Program-made: the position numbers and the translations under genes
The notes under the pieces: model-generated
The model's input: the letters and a program-made list of their open reading frames with translations, nothing else
Told to the model about the DNA's origin: nothing
The model's database searches: none
Origin: an archaeon
Lineage (GTDB): Archaea; Iainarchaeota; Iainarchaeia; Iainarchaeales; CSSED10-239
Assembly: GCA_023230325.1 (NCBI GenBank)
Contig: JALNXN010000004.1
Span: 3,898 to 67,897 of the forward strand
Direction of reading: 5' to 3'
Length of the DNA: 64,000 bases
Part shown: one piece after another, positions 23,659-31,302 of the stretch
How positions within the stretch are numbered: position 1 is the first letter of the stretch
How the letters are laid out: every line of letters starts with the position of its first letter

Positions 23659-24042
23659 ATGAGTAAATCAAAAGTAGACAGATTAAGAGGAAAAAGAACT
23701 CATGGTAAGGGAAACACCAAAAACAATAGAGGTGGCGGAAGTAACGGTGGTAGAGGAAGAGGTGGCTCTTTTAAACACAAATTTACAAAGTATGCTCCAC
23801 TTATAGGTGTAAGAAAATTACTTAAGCCAAGACTAAAGGCTAAAACACAATTAAAGACAATTACTTTAACAGATTTAGATTTAATTATTAGAGATCAGAC
23901 AACAATTGATTTAAAACAATTAGGTTATGAAAAGATTTTAGGAACAGGAAACATTTCTAAAAAAGTAACAATTAGAAATGTTAAGGCAATAACAAAAGTT
24001 GCAAAATCAAAGATTGAAGCTATTGGGGGCTTGATTGAATGA
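23659..24042 (+). CDS. rpl15: Ribosomal protein uL15
   Basis: A large-subunit assembly protein. The 127-aa product has the glycine/arginine-rich N-terminus RLRGKRTHGKGNTKNNRGGGSNGGRGRGGSFKHKF (which pairs with rRNA as an extended tail), LTDLDLIIRD, and the C-terminal VRNVKAITKVAKSKIEAIGG-like fold. The stop overlaps the secY start by 4 bases (ATGA). A little short compared with the 140-150 norm. Confidence 0.94.
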   Translation: MSKSKVDRLRGKRTHGKGNTKNNRGGGSNGGRGRGGSFKHKFTKYAPLIGVRKLLKPRLKAKTQLKTITLTDLDLIIRDQTTIDLKQLGYEKILGTGNISKKVTIRNVKAITKVAKSKIEAIGGLIE

Positions 24043-25379
24043 GTTTTTATAGTATAGCTCAAAAGATCTTACCTTCCGTCAAAGATCCTTCAAAAGTTCC
24101 TGTTCTTAAAAAAAAATTAATTTGGACAGGAATTGTTTTAGCTGTATTCTTTATCTTAGGTACAGTTAAGTTAATTGGAATCTCTCCAACAGCATTAGTT
24201 AATTTAGAATATTATCAAATGATTATGGCTAGTCAGTTAGGAACACTGATCAGTTTGGGAATTGGTCCAATTGTTCTTTCTTCAATTATCTTGCAGTTGT
24301 TGGTTGGAGTAAAAGTTATTAATTTAAATTTTTCAAATCCTGAAGATAGAGCAAAATTTAGTATTTTACAAAAATTGTTTGCAGTTGTTTTGTCAATTGT
24401 AGAGGCAGTTGTTGCCGTAAGTGTAGGGATGTTAGTTCCTTTGCCAGGTATGGCTTTGTTTATTGTTATACAGGTTGCCTTAGGTTCTATATTGCTACTG
24501 TATTTAGATGAAGTGGTAAGCAAGTATGGAATTGGTTCAGGTGTTGGATTGTTTATTGCAGCAGGGGTTTCTCAATCAATTATTTGGAGATTGTTTGCAC
24601 TTCCTTCTGCAACATTAGGAACAAAGGGGTTGTTGTTTGTTGCTTTTGATTCTATAACAACTGGTGCAATCTCTCAATTAATTTCATCTTTTATAATTCC
24701 TTTGCTAGTAACTTTTGCAGTTTTTTTGATTGTGGTCTATGTTGAAGGAATGCATGTTAATATCCCTTTAACGGTCGGAAGAAGTGGTATTGGTGCAAAA
24801 TATCCAGTAAAGTTATTATATGTTTCTAACATGCCAGTAATTTTAGCAGCAACTTTGTTTGCAAATGTTGCTTTGTTTGTAAATCTTGCAAAGAATACAT
24901 TTTTAGAAAATATTATGTTTAAAATAGCAGCAGTATTAACCCCTCAGTATGGGCTCTTAGAAAGTACAATTTTAGGTGGTGCTACTTGGGGGATGTGGGG
25001 TAGCGCTTTAATCTATATGGTAATATTTGTTGTAACCTGTGTGTTGTTTGGTAAATTTTGGGTGCAGGTTGGAGGACAAGATTCTGCTTCAGTTGCAAAG
25101 CAATTGCAGAGCTCAGGTATGTCAATTCCTGGGTTTAGAAGGGACCAGAGAGTGTTAACAACCGTATTAAAAAGATATATACCCACAATTACTATATTAG
25201 GGTCAATATTTGTTAGTTTACTTGCATTCTTTTCTGACCTGACAGGTGCTATAGGTTCTGGAATTGGAATCCTATTAACAGTTGGAATTATTTATAAGTT
25301 CTATGAACAAATTGCAAAAGACCCTATGTTTGTATCAAGTGGGTTGATGAAAAATATAGTTGGTAAGAATAAAAATTAG
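24039..25379 (+). CDS. secY: Protein translocase subunit SecY
   Basis: SecY forms the protein-conducting channel in the membrane. The 446-aa product has ten transmembrane helices. Landmarks are the N-terminal amphipathic region, the LGIGPIVLSSIILQLLVG segment of TM2, and the TM5-6 region including PLTVGRSGIGAKYPVKLLYVSNMPVIL. The C-terminal FRRDQRVLTTVLKRYIPTITILGS is a SecY motif that contacts the ribosome. Spc-operon position next to uL15 is universal. In most archaea adk follows, but here the EMC3-like gene does. Confidence 0.96.
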   Translation: MSFYSIAQKILPSVKDPSKVPVLKKKLIWTGIVLAVFFILGTVKLIGISPTALVNLEYYQMIMASQLGTLISLGIGPIVLSSIILQLLVGVKVINLNFSNPEDRAKFSILQKLFAVVLSIVEAVVAVSVGMLVPLPGMALFIVIQVALGSILLLYLDEVVSKYGIGSGVGLFIAAGVSQSIIWRLFALPSATLGTKGLLFVAFDSITTGAISQLISSFIIPLLVTFAVFLIVVYVEGMHVNIPLTVGRSGIGAKYPVKLLYVSNMPVILAATLFANVALFVNLAKNTFLENIMFKIAAVLTPQYGLLESTILGGATWGMWGSALIYMVIFVVTCVLFGKFWVQVGGQDSASVAKQLQSSGMSIPGFRRDQRVLTTVLKRYIPTITILGSIFVSLLAFFSDLTGAIGSGIGILLTVGIIYKFYEQIAKDPMFVSSGLMKNIVGKNKN

Positions 25380-25392
25380 AGGTTTGAAAAAA

Positions 25393-25860
25393 ATGTTTGT
25401 TTCTCCGTTAGTTAATGTTTGGGTTGATATGATAATTATTGTTATTGTTTTTGCAGTAGCAAACAAGTTAGTACAACACTTAACAATTAATCCAAAAGAT
25501 TATTTTTATGTTAAATTAAAATCAAAAGCAATTAATAAAGAAATGAAAGTATTAGCTAATGAACAGAAAATGACAGAAGTTAAGGCTAAACAGAAAGAGG
25601 CTTTTAAGTTGGTTGGAGATCAATTTAAGATGACTAAAAAATCAATGTTTATAATGTTAATTATTGCATTCCCTTTGTTGTGGTTTGTAAAAGAATATTA
25701 TAGTGAATTGGTTTATAATTTTGGACTCTTTGTTGTAAATGGTTTTTGGGCTTATGTTATTTTAGGAGTTGTAATTTCTATGATTATAAGTGGAATTTAT
25801 GATAAGGTGCTAGTAAAGAAGTATTACCCAAATGGGTTGGTTGAAAAAAGTAAAAATTAA
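25393..25860 (+). CDS. DUF106 / EMC3-TMCO1-type membrane protein insertase
   Basis: A 155-aa membrane protein of the Oxa1 superfamily as represented in archaea (DUF106), which helps insert membrane proteins. Three helices are evident: one near the N-terminus (VWVDMIIIVIVFAVANKLVQ), then a cytosolic coiled coil (KEMKVLANEQKMTEVKAKQKEAF), then two C-terminal helices. The coiled-coil hairpin is a hallmark of YidC/EMC3-type insertases. I chose ATG 25393 with GAGGT upstream, rather than the longer frame at 25360 that overlaps secY. Placement next to secY and eL34 is the archaeal standard. Confidence 0.9.
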   Translation: MFVSPLVNVWVDMIIIVIVFAVANKLVQHLTINPKDYFYVKLKSKAINKEMKVLANEQKMTEVKAKQKEAFKLVGDQFKMTKKSMFIMLIIAFPLLWFVKEYYSELVYNFGLFVVNGFWAYVILGVVISMIISGIYDKVLVKKYYPNGLVEKSKN

Positions 25861-25980
25861 AAATTGAAACAGAAATTAAAAATTGAAAAAAATTAAAAAT
25901 TTAAAAAAGAAAATTAAAAATTTGAATTTAAAAGAAATTTAAATTAAAGAGGAAATTAAAATTAATATAGGTGAAATGTT

Positions 25981-26325
25981 ATGCCAAATCCAAATCAAAA
26001 ATATAAAAAACATAAAGTTGTAAAGACCCCAAGTGGAAAACAAAGTAGATTGATACTTAAGAAAAAACCTTCAAAACATGTTTGTGCATTAAGTAAAAAA
26101 CCATTGTTTGGTATGCCTAATGGTAAAAGACCTTTTGAGGTTGCAAGACTTTTTAAGACACAAAGAAGACCTGAAAATCCATTGGCTTCAATGATTGCAC
26201 CAGATATTAGAAAGGATATTTACATAGAGTCAATTATGCTTAAGTATAATCTGATTACTGAAGATGATATTGACTTAAGACATAAAAAATATATTGGTAT
26301 GATTATAAGTAAAGTAGAAAAATAG
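25981..26325 (+). CDS. rpl34e: Ribosomal protein eL34, zinc ribbon degenerate
   Basis: A eukaryotic/archaeal large-subunit protein. The 114-aa product matches eL34 through KKHKVVKTPSGKQSRLILKKKPSKHVCALSKKPLFGMPN with GKRPFEVARLFKTQRRPENPLA. The usual CxxC-x(n)-CxxC zinc ribbon is broken: only one Cys (in HVCAL) remains, and the second pair (normally near CPECL) is missing. The C-terminus is replaced by an unrelated helix. Gene order after secY/EMC3 supports the identity. A 120-base A/T-only spacer precedes it. Confidence 0.85.
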   Translation: MPNPNQKYKKHKVVKTPSGKQSRLILKKKPSKHVCALSKKPLFGMPNGKRPFEVARLFKTQRRPENPLASMIAPDIRKDIYIESIMLKYNLITEDDIDLRHKKYIGMIISKVEK

Positions 26326-26349
26326 AAATATAAAAAAATAGTGATATTT

Positions 26350-26505
26350 ATGGGTATTTTAAAAGTTGGAAAAGAATGTATCTTAGTGCAGGGTACAGAT
26401 TTTGGTAAAAAAATTAAAATTGAAAAACTAGATAATAATTTTATTTATTATAAAGATAAAGATAAACTAAAAAAAGTAGGAATACTACATGTATTTCCTT
26501 TATAA
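26350..26505 (+). CDS. rpl14e: Minimal eL14-like ribosomal protein, 51 aa
   Basis: A 51-aa frame between eL34 and uS13, exactly where eL14 (with cmk) sits in other archaea. It begins MGILKVGKECILVQGTDFGK and ends in GILHVFPL. It matches the eL14 KOW core 'vGrvcvktaGreaGkkcvVvdiiddnFVlv...nIkHLePl' at a reduced length (archaeal eL14 is about 75-95 aa). ATG 26350 follows GTGAT at 26341. Stop TAA 26503-26505. The call rests on position and KOW-like pattern. It is not a random frame, because the ribosome-binding site and spacing are exact. Confidence 0.72.
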   Translation: MGILKVGKECILVQGTDFGKKIKIEKLDNNFIYYKDKDKLKKVGILHVFPL

Positions 26506-26524
26506 ATAAAGAAAGGTAATAATT

Positions 26525-27157
26525 ATGGCTAAAAAAACAAACACAAAAGGTGGAAAAGGTAAAAAACCAACTAAAGGATCTAAAGGTCAAAAGGGTCAAA
26601 AGAACCCAAAGAAAGGTGGTAAGCAAGATCTTGTAAAGGTTACAAAAACAGAAAGAGTTTTTAAACAAAAGACAAGACCTGTTCCAACACACATAGACCT
26701 AACAAAGGAAGGTAGTGACTTTAAACAAATTGTAAGACTTGTAAATAGAGATGTTCCTGGTTATTTATCAATTGGAAATGGAATAAAAACGATCTATGGA
26801 GTAAGTGATAGATTAGGAAAAGTAATTGATAAAGTCTTTTGTAAAAAAATTGGAAAAGATATTAAAAAAATTGGTTATCTGTCAGAAGAGGAAATTATAT
26901 TGTTAGAAGAGACTTTATTAAATATTGATAAAGAAGTTCCTGCTTGGATGATCAACAGATCAAAGACATCAGATGGAAGAAGTCTAAACTTAATTATGGC
27001 AGATCTAAAATTAGAAATTAGAAAAGATCTTCAAAAACTTGGAAAAATGAAAAGTTATAGAGGTCTAAGATTACAATGGGGTCTAACAGTAAGAGGACAA
27101 AAAACAAAATCAAGCTTTAGAAGAAGTGGGGCTGTTGGAGTAACTAAAAAGAAATAA
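26525..27157 (+). CDS. rps13: Ribosomal protein uS13 with basic N-terminal extension
   Basis: uS13 contacts P-site tRNA and the large subunit. The 210-aa product has the S13 core from about residue 68: QIVRLVNRDVPGYLSIGNGI, TIYGVSDRLGKVIDKVFCKKIGKD, ERKDL-type helices, and the C-terminal KSYRGLRLQWGLTVRGQKTKSSFRRSG. The first 65 residues are a Lys/Gly-rich extension (GGKGKKPTKGSKGQKGQKNP) that normal uS13 (about 150 aa) does not have. AAAGG lies upstream of ATG. First gene of the alpha-operon section. Confidence 0.94.
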   Translation: MAKKTNTKGGKGKKPTKGSKGQKGQKNPKKGGKQDLVKVTKTERVFKQKTRPVPTHIDLTKEGSDFKQIVRLVNRDVPGYLSIGNGIKTIYGVSDRLGKVIDKVFCKKIGKDIKKIGYLSEEEIILLEETLLNIDKEVPAWMINRSKTSDGRSLNLIMADLKLEIRKDLQKLGKMKSYRGLRLQWGLTVRGQKTKSSFRRSGAVGVTKKK

Positions 27158-27178
27158 AATTTAAATAAGTGATGAATT

Positions 27179-27760
27179 ATGGGTGATCCTAAAAGATTAG
27201 AAAGACAATATGATGTTCCAAGAATGAAATGGAATAAATCAAAAATTAGAGCTGATAAAAAAATAATGTCTGAATATGGCTTAAAAACAAAAAAAGAAAT
27301 TTGGAAAGCAGAAACAGAAGTTAGAAAGTTCAGAAAAAGAGCAAGATTACTTTTGGCAGGAAGAATTGATGACTATGCTACAAGAAAGGATGAACTTTTA
27401 AAAAGATTAGAAGGCATAGGAATTTTATCTAAAGACTCCAAGATAGAAGATGTTCTAAAACTAGAAGCAACTGATTTTTTAGACAGAAGATTACAGACTT
27501 TAGTTTTTAGAAATGGACTTGCCTTAACAGCTAATCAAGCTAGACAATTAATTACACATAATCACATCTTAGTTAATGGAAAGGTTAGAACAATTCCTGG
27601 CTCCTTAATTAAAGCAGGAGAATTAATTGCATATTCAAATACTAAAATTAAAAATGAAATAGATAGGTCTTTAGAAGAAAAAGGAAAACCAGTATCTAAA
27701 GAAAAAAAATCTGCAAAAGAAAAAGAAAACAAAGAAACTGCAGAACCTAAAAAGGAGTGA
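27179..27760 (+). CDS. rps4: Ribosomal protein uS4
   Basis: A primary 16S-binding assembly protein. The 193-aa product has the N-terminal DPKRLERQYDVPRMKWNKSKIRAD, the S4-type RNA-binding domain DRRLQTLVFRNGLALTANQARQLITHNHILVNGKVRTIPGSLI, and a charged, lysine/glutamate-rich tail (EKGKPVSKEKKSAKEKENKETAEPKKE). It follows uS13 and precedes uS11, the archaeal alpha order. Confidence 0.95.
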   Translation: MGDPKRLERQYDVPRMKWNKSKIRADKKIMSEYGLKTKKEIWKAETEVRKFRKRARLLLAGRIDDYATRKDELLKRLEGIGILSKDSKIEDVLKLEATDFLDRRLQTLVFRNGLALTANQARQLITHNHILVNGKVRTIPGSLIKAGELIAYSNTKIKNEIDRSLEEKGKPVSKEKKSAKEKENKETAEPKKE

Positions 27761-27766
27761 TGATTA

Positions 27767-28156
27767 ATGGCTAGTGCTGAAAAAGTTGGAGTTGTAAATA
27801 TTTTTGCATCAAGAAATAACACCATCATGGTGCTTACAGATGAAAGTGGTGCAGAAACTATTGCAAAATCATCAGGTGGACAATTAACAAAATCTCAACA
27901 TAAAGAAGGATCTCCTTATATTGCTATGAAGATGGCACAAGTGATTGCTGAAAAAGCAAAAGAAAAAGGAATTAAAGAAATTTATGTGAAAATTAGAGCA
28001 CCAGGTGGTAATTTATATAATAATCCTGGACAAGGTGCTGAGCCTTCAATTAAGTCGTTAACAAGATATGGCTTAAGAATAATCAGTATCTTAAACACAA
28101 CACCTATGCCTCATGATGGTTGTAGAAAAAAGAAATCTCATAGAAGAAAAAAATAA
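27767..28156 (+). CDS. rps11: Ribosomal protein uS11
   Basis: A platform protein that contacts the Shine-Dalgarno helix. The 129-aa product contains VNIFASRNNTIMVLTDESGAETIAKSSGG, IKEIYVKIRAPGGNLYNNPGQGAEPSIKSLTRYG, and the C-terminal TPMPHDGCRKKKSHRRKK. Normal archaeal length. It starts 6 bases after uS4, whose stop-overlapping TGATG resembles a GGAGTGATG site. Confidence 0.96.
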   Translation: MASAEKVGVVNIFASRNNTIMVLTDESGAETIAKSSGGQLTKSQHKEGSPYIAMKMAQVIAEKAKEKGIKEIYVKIRAPGGNLYNNPGQGAEPSIKSLTRYGLRIISILNTTPMPHDGCRKKKSHRRKK

Positions 28157-28192
28157 TATTTCATAGAAAAATAAAATAGTTTGTGATTGAAT

Positions 28193-28930
28193 ATGGTTAG
28201 AATTAAATTTTTAGAAAATGATGGTAAGGTATACAGATATCTTTTAGAAAATACTGATTATTCTTATTTAAATGCAATAAGAAGGATTATCACTTATTTA
28301 GTGCCTACTTATGGTATTGATGAAATTGATTTTTTTGAAAATGATTCTGTAGTTGTAGATGAGATGCTTGCAAACAGAATTGGACTTTGCCCAATCAACA
28401 CGCCATTAGTTAATACTGGTAAAAAAGTTACATTTAAGTTAGAAGAAGAAGGTCCAAAAACAGTTTATTCAAAAGATTTTATATCAAATGATCCTGAAAT
28501 AAAAATGGTGTATGACACCATTCCTTTAACAAAATTAAATGAAGGAGAAAGACTAAAGTTAGAAGCTTATGCAAATGTTGGAAGCGGTAGAGAACATGTA
28601 AAATATTCTCCTGCAATTGTTTCTTACGCACAAGTTTATGATTTAGAAATTACAAGAGGTTGTGAAAGTTGTAAAGCCTGCTTTGAAAGGTGTTTGGTGA
28701 ATTCAATTAAGCAAGATTCAACAAAACAAATCTTATTAAATCCAAAAGATTATGATTATTGTGTATCTTGTGCAGAAAAGTGTGATAAAAAGTGTTTAAA
28801 AATCAACAGTACCAATAATTATATATTAACCATAGAATTAATTGGTCAAAATTCAATAAATGATTTACTAAAATTAACAGAAAGATATCTTGTAGAAAAT
28901 ATAGGTGTCTTTAAAAAGAAAATAAAATAA
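28193..28930 (+). CDS. rpoD: DNA-directed RNA polymerase subunit RpoD (Rpb3-like), with Fe-S domain
   Basis: RpoD pairs with RpoL to form the platform on which RNA polymerase assembles. The 245-aa product has the Rpb3 core (VRIKFLENDGKVYRYLLENTDYSYLNAIRRIITYLVP) and a ferredoxin-like insertion with two cysteine clusters: CESCKACFERC and CVSCAEKCDKKC at about residues 160-205. Such Fe-S domains are known from Sulfolobus and Methanosarcina RpoD. ATG 28193 is preceded by GTGAT at 28183. In-frame TTG 28187 is less likely. The following tRNA-Leu is on the same strand. Confidence 0.93.
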   Translation: MVRIKFLENDGKVYRYLLENTDYSYLNAIRRIITYLVPTYGIDEIDFFENDSVVVDEMLANRIGLCPINTPLVNTGKKVTFKLEEEGPKTVYSKDFISNDPEIKMVYDTIPLTKLNEGERLKLEAYANVGSGREHVKYSPAIVSYAQVYDLEITRGCESCKACFERCLVNSIKQDSTKQILLNPKDYDYCVSCAEKCDKKCLKINSTNNYILTIELIGQNSINDLLKLTERYLVENIGVFKKKIK

Positions 28931-28966
28931 GATTTAAGTAAAAAAAGAGAAAGAGATTTTTATTCT

Positions 28967-29048
28967 GCTGGGATTCCCGAGTGGTCAAAGGGGCAGGACT
29001 TAAGATCCTGTGCTTAGTGCTTCGCAGGTTCGAATCCTGTTCCCAGCA
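28967..29048 (+). tRNA. tRNA-Leu (anticodon UAA)
   Basis: A cloverleaf with a perfect acceptor stem, GCTGGGA at 28967 pairing with TCCCAGC at 29041-29047, and a discriminator A. The anticodon loop CTTAAGA reads TAA. A long variable arm (TGCTTAGTGCTTCGCA) and the T-arm GGTTCGAATCC are standard for tRNA-Leu. No intron. It lies within the ribosomal run between rpoD and eL18, so it is probably excised from a long transcript. In some archaea tRNA-Leu also precedes the eL18-uL13-uS9 group, as I recall for halophiles. Confidence 0.95.
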
Positions 29049-29078
29049 TTTAAAATTAATAAAGATGATGTGAAGATT

Positions 29079-29438
29079 ATGAGTGTAAAAAGAGATACAA
29101 TTAATTTAGAAAAAAAAGATATAATAAATAAGTTATATGAAACTTATAGACTTAAGAAAAAAAATATCTTTAGAAGACTTGCAGAGATATTAAAAACACC
29201 AAGTAGAAATTTAGCTTCTGTAAATTTATCTAAATTTGAAAAATTAAAAAATGTTGTAGACGGCTCAGTGGTAGTTGTGCCAGGAAAGGTTTTAGGTGTT
29301 GGTGAACTTTCAAAAAAGATTACAATATATGCTTATCAATATTCTAGTACAGCAAAAACAAAATTCAAAAATATAAAAAACTTAGATGATTTTTGTGATG
29401 CTGATGTAGACTTTAAAAAAATAATTATTATTAAATAA
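29079..29438 (+). CDS. rpl18e: Ribosomal protein eL18
   Basis: A large-subunit protein. The 119-aa product has RDTINLEKKDIINKLYETYRLKKKNIFRRLAEILKTPSRNLASVNLSKFEKL, DGSVVVVPGKVLGVGELSKKITIYAYQYS, and a short end. Start ATG 29079 lies just after the tRNA-Leu. The longer open frame extends into the tRNA and is discarded. Normal archaeal length (about 120). Confidence 0.95.
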   Translation: MSVKRDTINLEKKDIINKLYETYRLKKKNIFRRLAEILKTPSRNLASVNLSKFEKLKNVVDGSVVVVPGKVLGVGELSKKITIYAYQYSSTAKTKFKNIKNLDDFCDADVDFKKIIIIK

Positions 29439-29458
29439 ATTATGTTTGGTGAATTAAA

Positions 29459-29887
29459 ATGATATTAATAAATGGAAAAAATAAAATTTTAGGAAGACTT
29501 TGCACAGAAGTTGCAGAGAAATTATTAAAGCAGAATGATAAAATAGTTATAGTTAATTCTAAAGATGTAATTATTAGTGGAAATCCTACATTAATTGTTA
29601 AAGAATATTTAGAAAGATTAGATAGAGGTGGAAAAGGAAACCCAGAGAATAATCCTAAATATCCTAGATACCCCCACACAATTGTAAAAAGAGCAGTAAG
29701 AGGTATGCTTCCAAGAAACCCAAAAGGAGTAAATGCACTTAAAAAGTTAACAACACATATTGCTGTGCCTTTAGAGTATAAGGATTTGTTACCTAAACCT
29801 GAAACTTTAAAAAATGTAAGTCACATTGCATTAGAAGAATTGTCTATTAAGTTAGGTGCAAAAATAAAAAAGATAGAGACTGATTAG
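29459..29887 (+). CDS. rpl13: Ribosomal protein uL13
   Basis: An early-assembly large-subunit protein. The 142-aa product has ILINGKNKILGRLCTEVAEKLLKQNDKIVIVNSKDVIISGNPTLI, GNPENNPKYPRYPHTIVKRAVRGMLPRNPKGVNALKKLTTHIAVP. Normal length. It follows eL18 by 20 bases after GGTGAATTAAA and lies one codon before uS9, as in other archaea. Confidence 0.96.
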   Translation: MILINGKNKILGRLCTEVAEKLLKQNDKIVIVNSKDVIISGNPTLIVKEYLERLDRGGKGNPENNPKYPRYPHTIVKRAVRGMLPRNPKGVNALKKLTTHIAVPLEYKDLLPKPETLKNVSHIALEELSIKLGAKIKKIETD

Positions 29888-29889
29888 TT

Positions 29890-30294
29890 ATGGTAAAAGA
29901 TTATAATGTTAAAGCTTCTAGAAAGAAATCAACTGCAAGAGCATTTGTAAAGCCTGGAAAAGGAAATATTAGAATAAACAATATGCATATAGATGCATTT
30001 GTTACTGGTTACAAAAAATTATTAATATTAGAACCAATACATCTAGTTCCTGAAGAATTTAGTAAATTAGATTTTCAAATTAATGTTTCTGGAGGAGGAG
30101 TTTCTTCTCAAGCCCAAGCCATTAGAAACTGTATTGCTAAAGGAATTGTTGTTGCTACAGGTAACAAAAAATCAATAAAAGATAAATTTACTGAATCAAA
30201 TAGATATCTATTAATTGATGATGTTAGAAATAAAGAACCTAAAAAGCAACTAGGTAAAGGTGCTAGAAAAATGAAACAAAAATCTAAAAGGTGA
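29890..30294 (+). CDS. rps9: Ribosomal protein uS9
   Basis: uS9 reaches the P-site tRNA with its basic C-terminus. The 134-aa product has ASRKKSTARAFVKPGKGNIRINNMHID, VSGGGVSSQAQAIRNCIAKGIV, and ends KQLGKGARKMKQKSKR with the conserved KSKR tail. Normal archaeal length. It starts 2 bases after uL13 and is followed by rpoN after 7 bases with GGTGA between. Confidence 0.97.
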   Translation: MVKDYNVKASRKKSTARAFVKPGKGNIRINNMHIDAFVTGYKKLLILEPIHLVPEEFSKLDFQINVSGGGVSSQAQAIRNCIAKGIVVATGNKKSIKDKFTESNRYLLIDDVRNKEPKKQLGKGARKMKQKSKR

Positions 30295-30301
30295 ATTAAA
30301 A

Positions 30302-30496
30302 ATGATTATTCCTATTCGTTGTTTTTCTTGTGGACAACTTGTTGCTGACAAATATGATCAGTATTTAAAATTAATCAATGAAGATAAAAAAACACCAAAT
30401 GAAGCTTTAGATAGCTTAGGTGTTAAAAAATATTGCTGTAGAAGAATGCTTTTATCTCATGTTGAATCTATTGATGAGATAATGAGATATAATTAA
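30302..30496 (+). CDS. rpoN: RNA polymerase subunit RpoN (Rpb10-like)
   Basis: A small zinc-binding RNA polymerase subunit that joins the RpoD/RpoL platform. The 64-aa product has the zinc ligands C7/C10 (IRCFSCG) and C45/C46 (YCCRRM), the signature of Rpb10, then the helix LSHVESIDEIMRYN. Normal length. Gene order uS9-rpoN is typical, but rpoK and eno, which usually follow, are absent. Confidence 0.96.
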   Translation: MIIPIRCFSCGQLVADKYDQYLKLINEDKKTPNEALDSLGVKKYCCRRMLLSHVESIDEIMRYN

Positions 30497-30516
30497 ACTA
30501 AATGAGTGTGAAAAAA

Positions 30517-31227
30517 ATGAGTGGTTTAGAAAAACAAAATAATAGTCCAAATACACAACAAAAGACTTTGGTTAATGTTGATTTATATTTAAAAAATGGA
30601 ATCCATATTGGTACAAAATATAAAAATGGATTTATGAAAAAATTTATATTTAAATCTAGAAGTGATAAACTAAATGTTATGGATGTCCAAATTATAGATA
30701 AAAGAATAAAAATTGGTATTGATTTTTTAAGCAGGTATAAGCCTGAAGAAGTAATGTTTATCTCTAGAAAGAAATATGCTTTTCCTGGACTTTCCTTACT
30801 TGAAAAAAATTATAATTATAAAGTTAAGGTTGGAAGATTTATTCCTGGCACCTTTACAAACCCAGAATCTGAACACTTTACTGAATGTAAGTTGGTTTTT
30901 GTAATTGATCCAAACATTGATAGACAAGTAATTTTAGAAGCAACTAAAATCAGAATCCCAATTATGGCACTTGCAACAACTTCTAGTAACACTAGAAATG
31001 TTGATTTTATTTTCCCTTTTAATAACAAAGGTAGAAAATCAGTTGCATTATTCTTTTGGTTACTTAATAGAGAACTTGAACTAAAACATGGATTGATCAA
31101 AACTCCTGAAGAATATACTTACAAAGTAGAAGATTTTGTTTACACATTAGCTGATGGTAAGGATGATGGGGAAAAGAAGCAACAAAAACCAAGATTTGTT
31201 AAGAAATTTACAAAAAGTAGATTTTAA
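30517..31227 (+). CDS. rps2: Ribosomal protein uS2
   Basis: A head-body junction protein of the small subunit. The 236-aa product has VDLYLKNGIHIGTKYKNGFMKKFIFKSR, GRFIPGTFTNPE, and the AIRIPIMALATTSSNTRNVDFIFPFNNKGRKSVALFFWLL region typical of archaeal uS2. I place the start at ATG 30517 with GTGTGA just before. ATG 30502 would add five residues. The lysine-rich C-terminus (DDGEKKQQKPRFVKK) is unusual in length. Last gene of the superoperon. Confidence 0.93.
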   Translation: MSGLEKQNNSPNTQQKTLVNVDLYLKNGIHIGTKYKNGFMKKFIFKSRSDKLNVMDVQIIDKRIKIGIDFLSRYKPEEVMFISRKKYAFPGLSLLEKNYNYKVKVGRFIPGTFTNPESEHFTECKLVFVIDPNIDRQVILEATKIRIPIMALATTSSNTRNVDFIFPFNNKGRKSVALFFWLLNRELELKHGLIKTPEEYTYKVEDFVYTLADGKDDGEKKQQKPRFVKKFTKSRF

Positions 31228-31302
31228 AAACCTTTTGGTAAAATACTTAATATGTAATCCATTAATTAAGCAAAGTTAATTAGTGTTGAGGCGTAATTAA
31301 AA

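Noticed and set aside
29010..29078. Extension of the eL18 frame into the tRNA-Leu
   Set aside because: The frame begins within the tRNA. The true start is the ATG at 29079.
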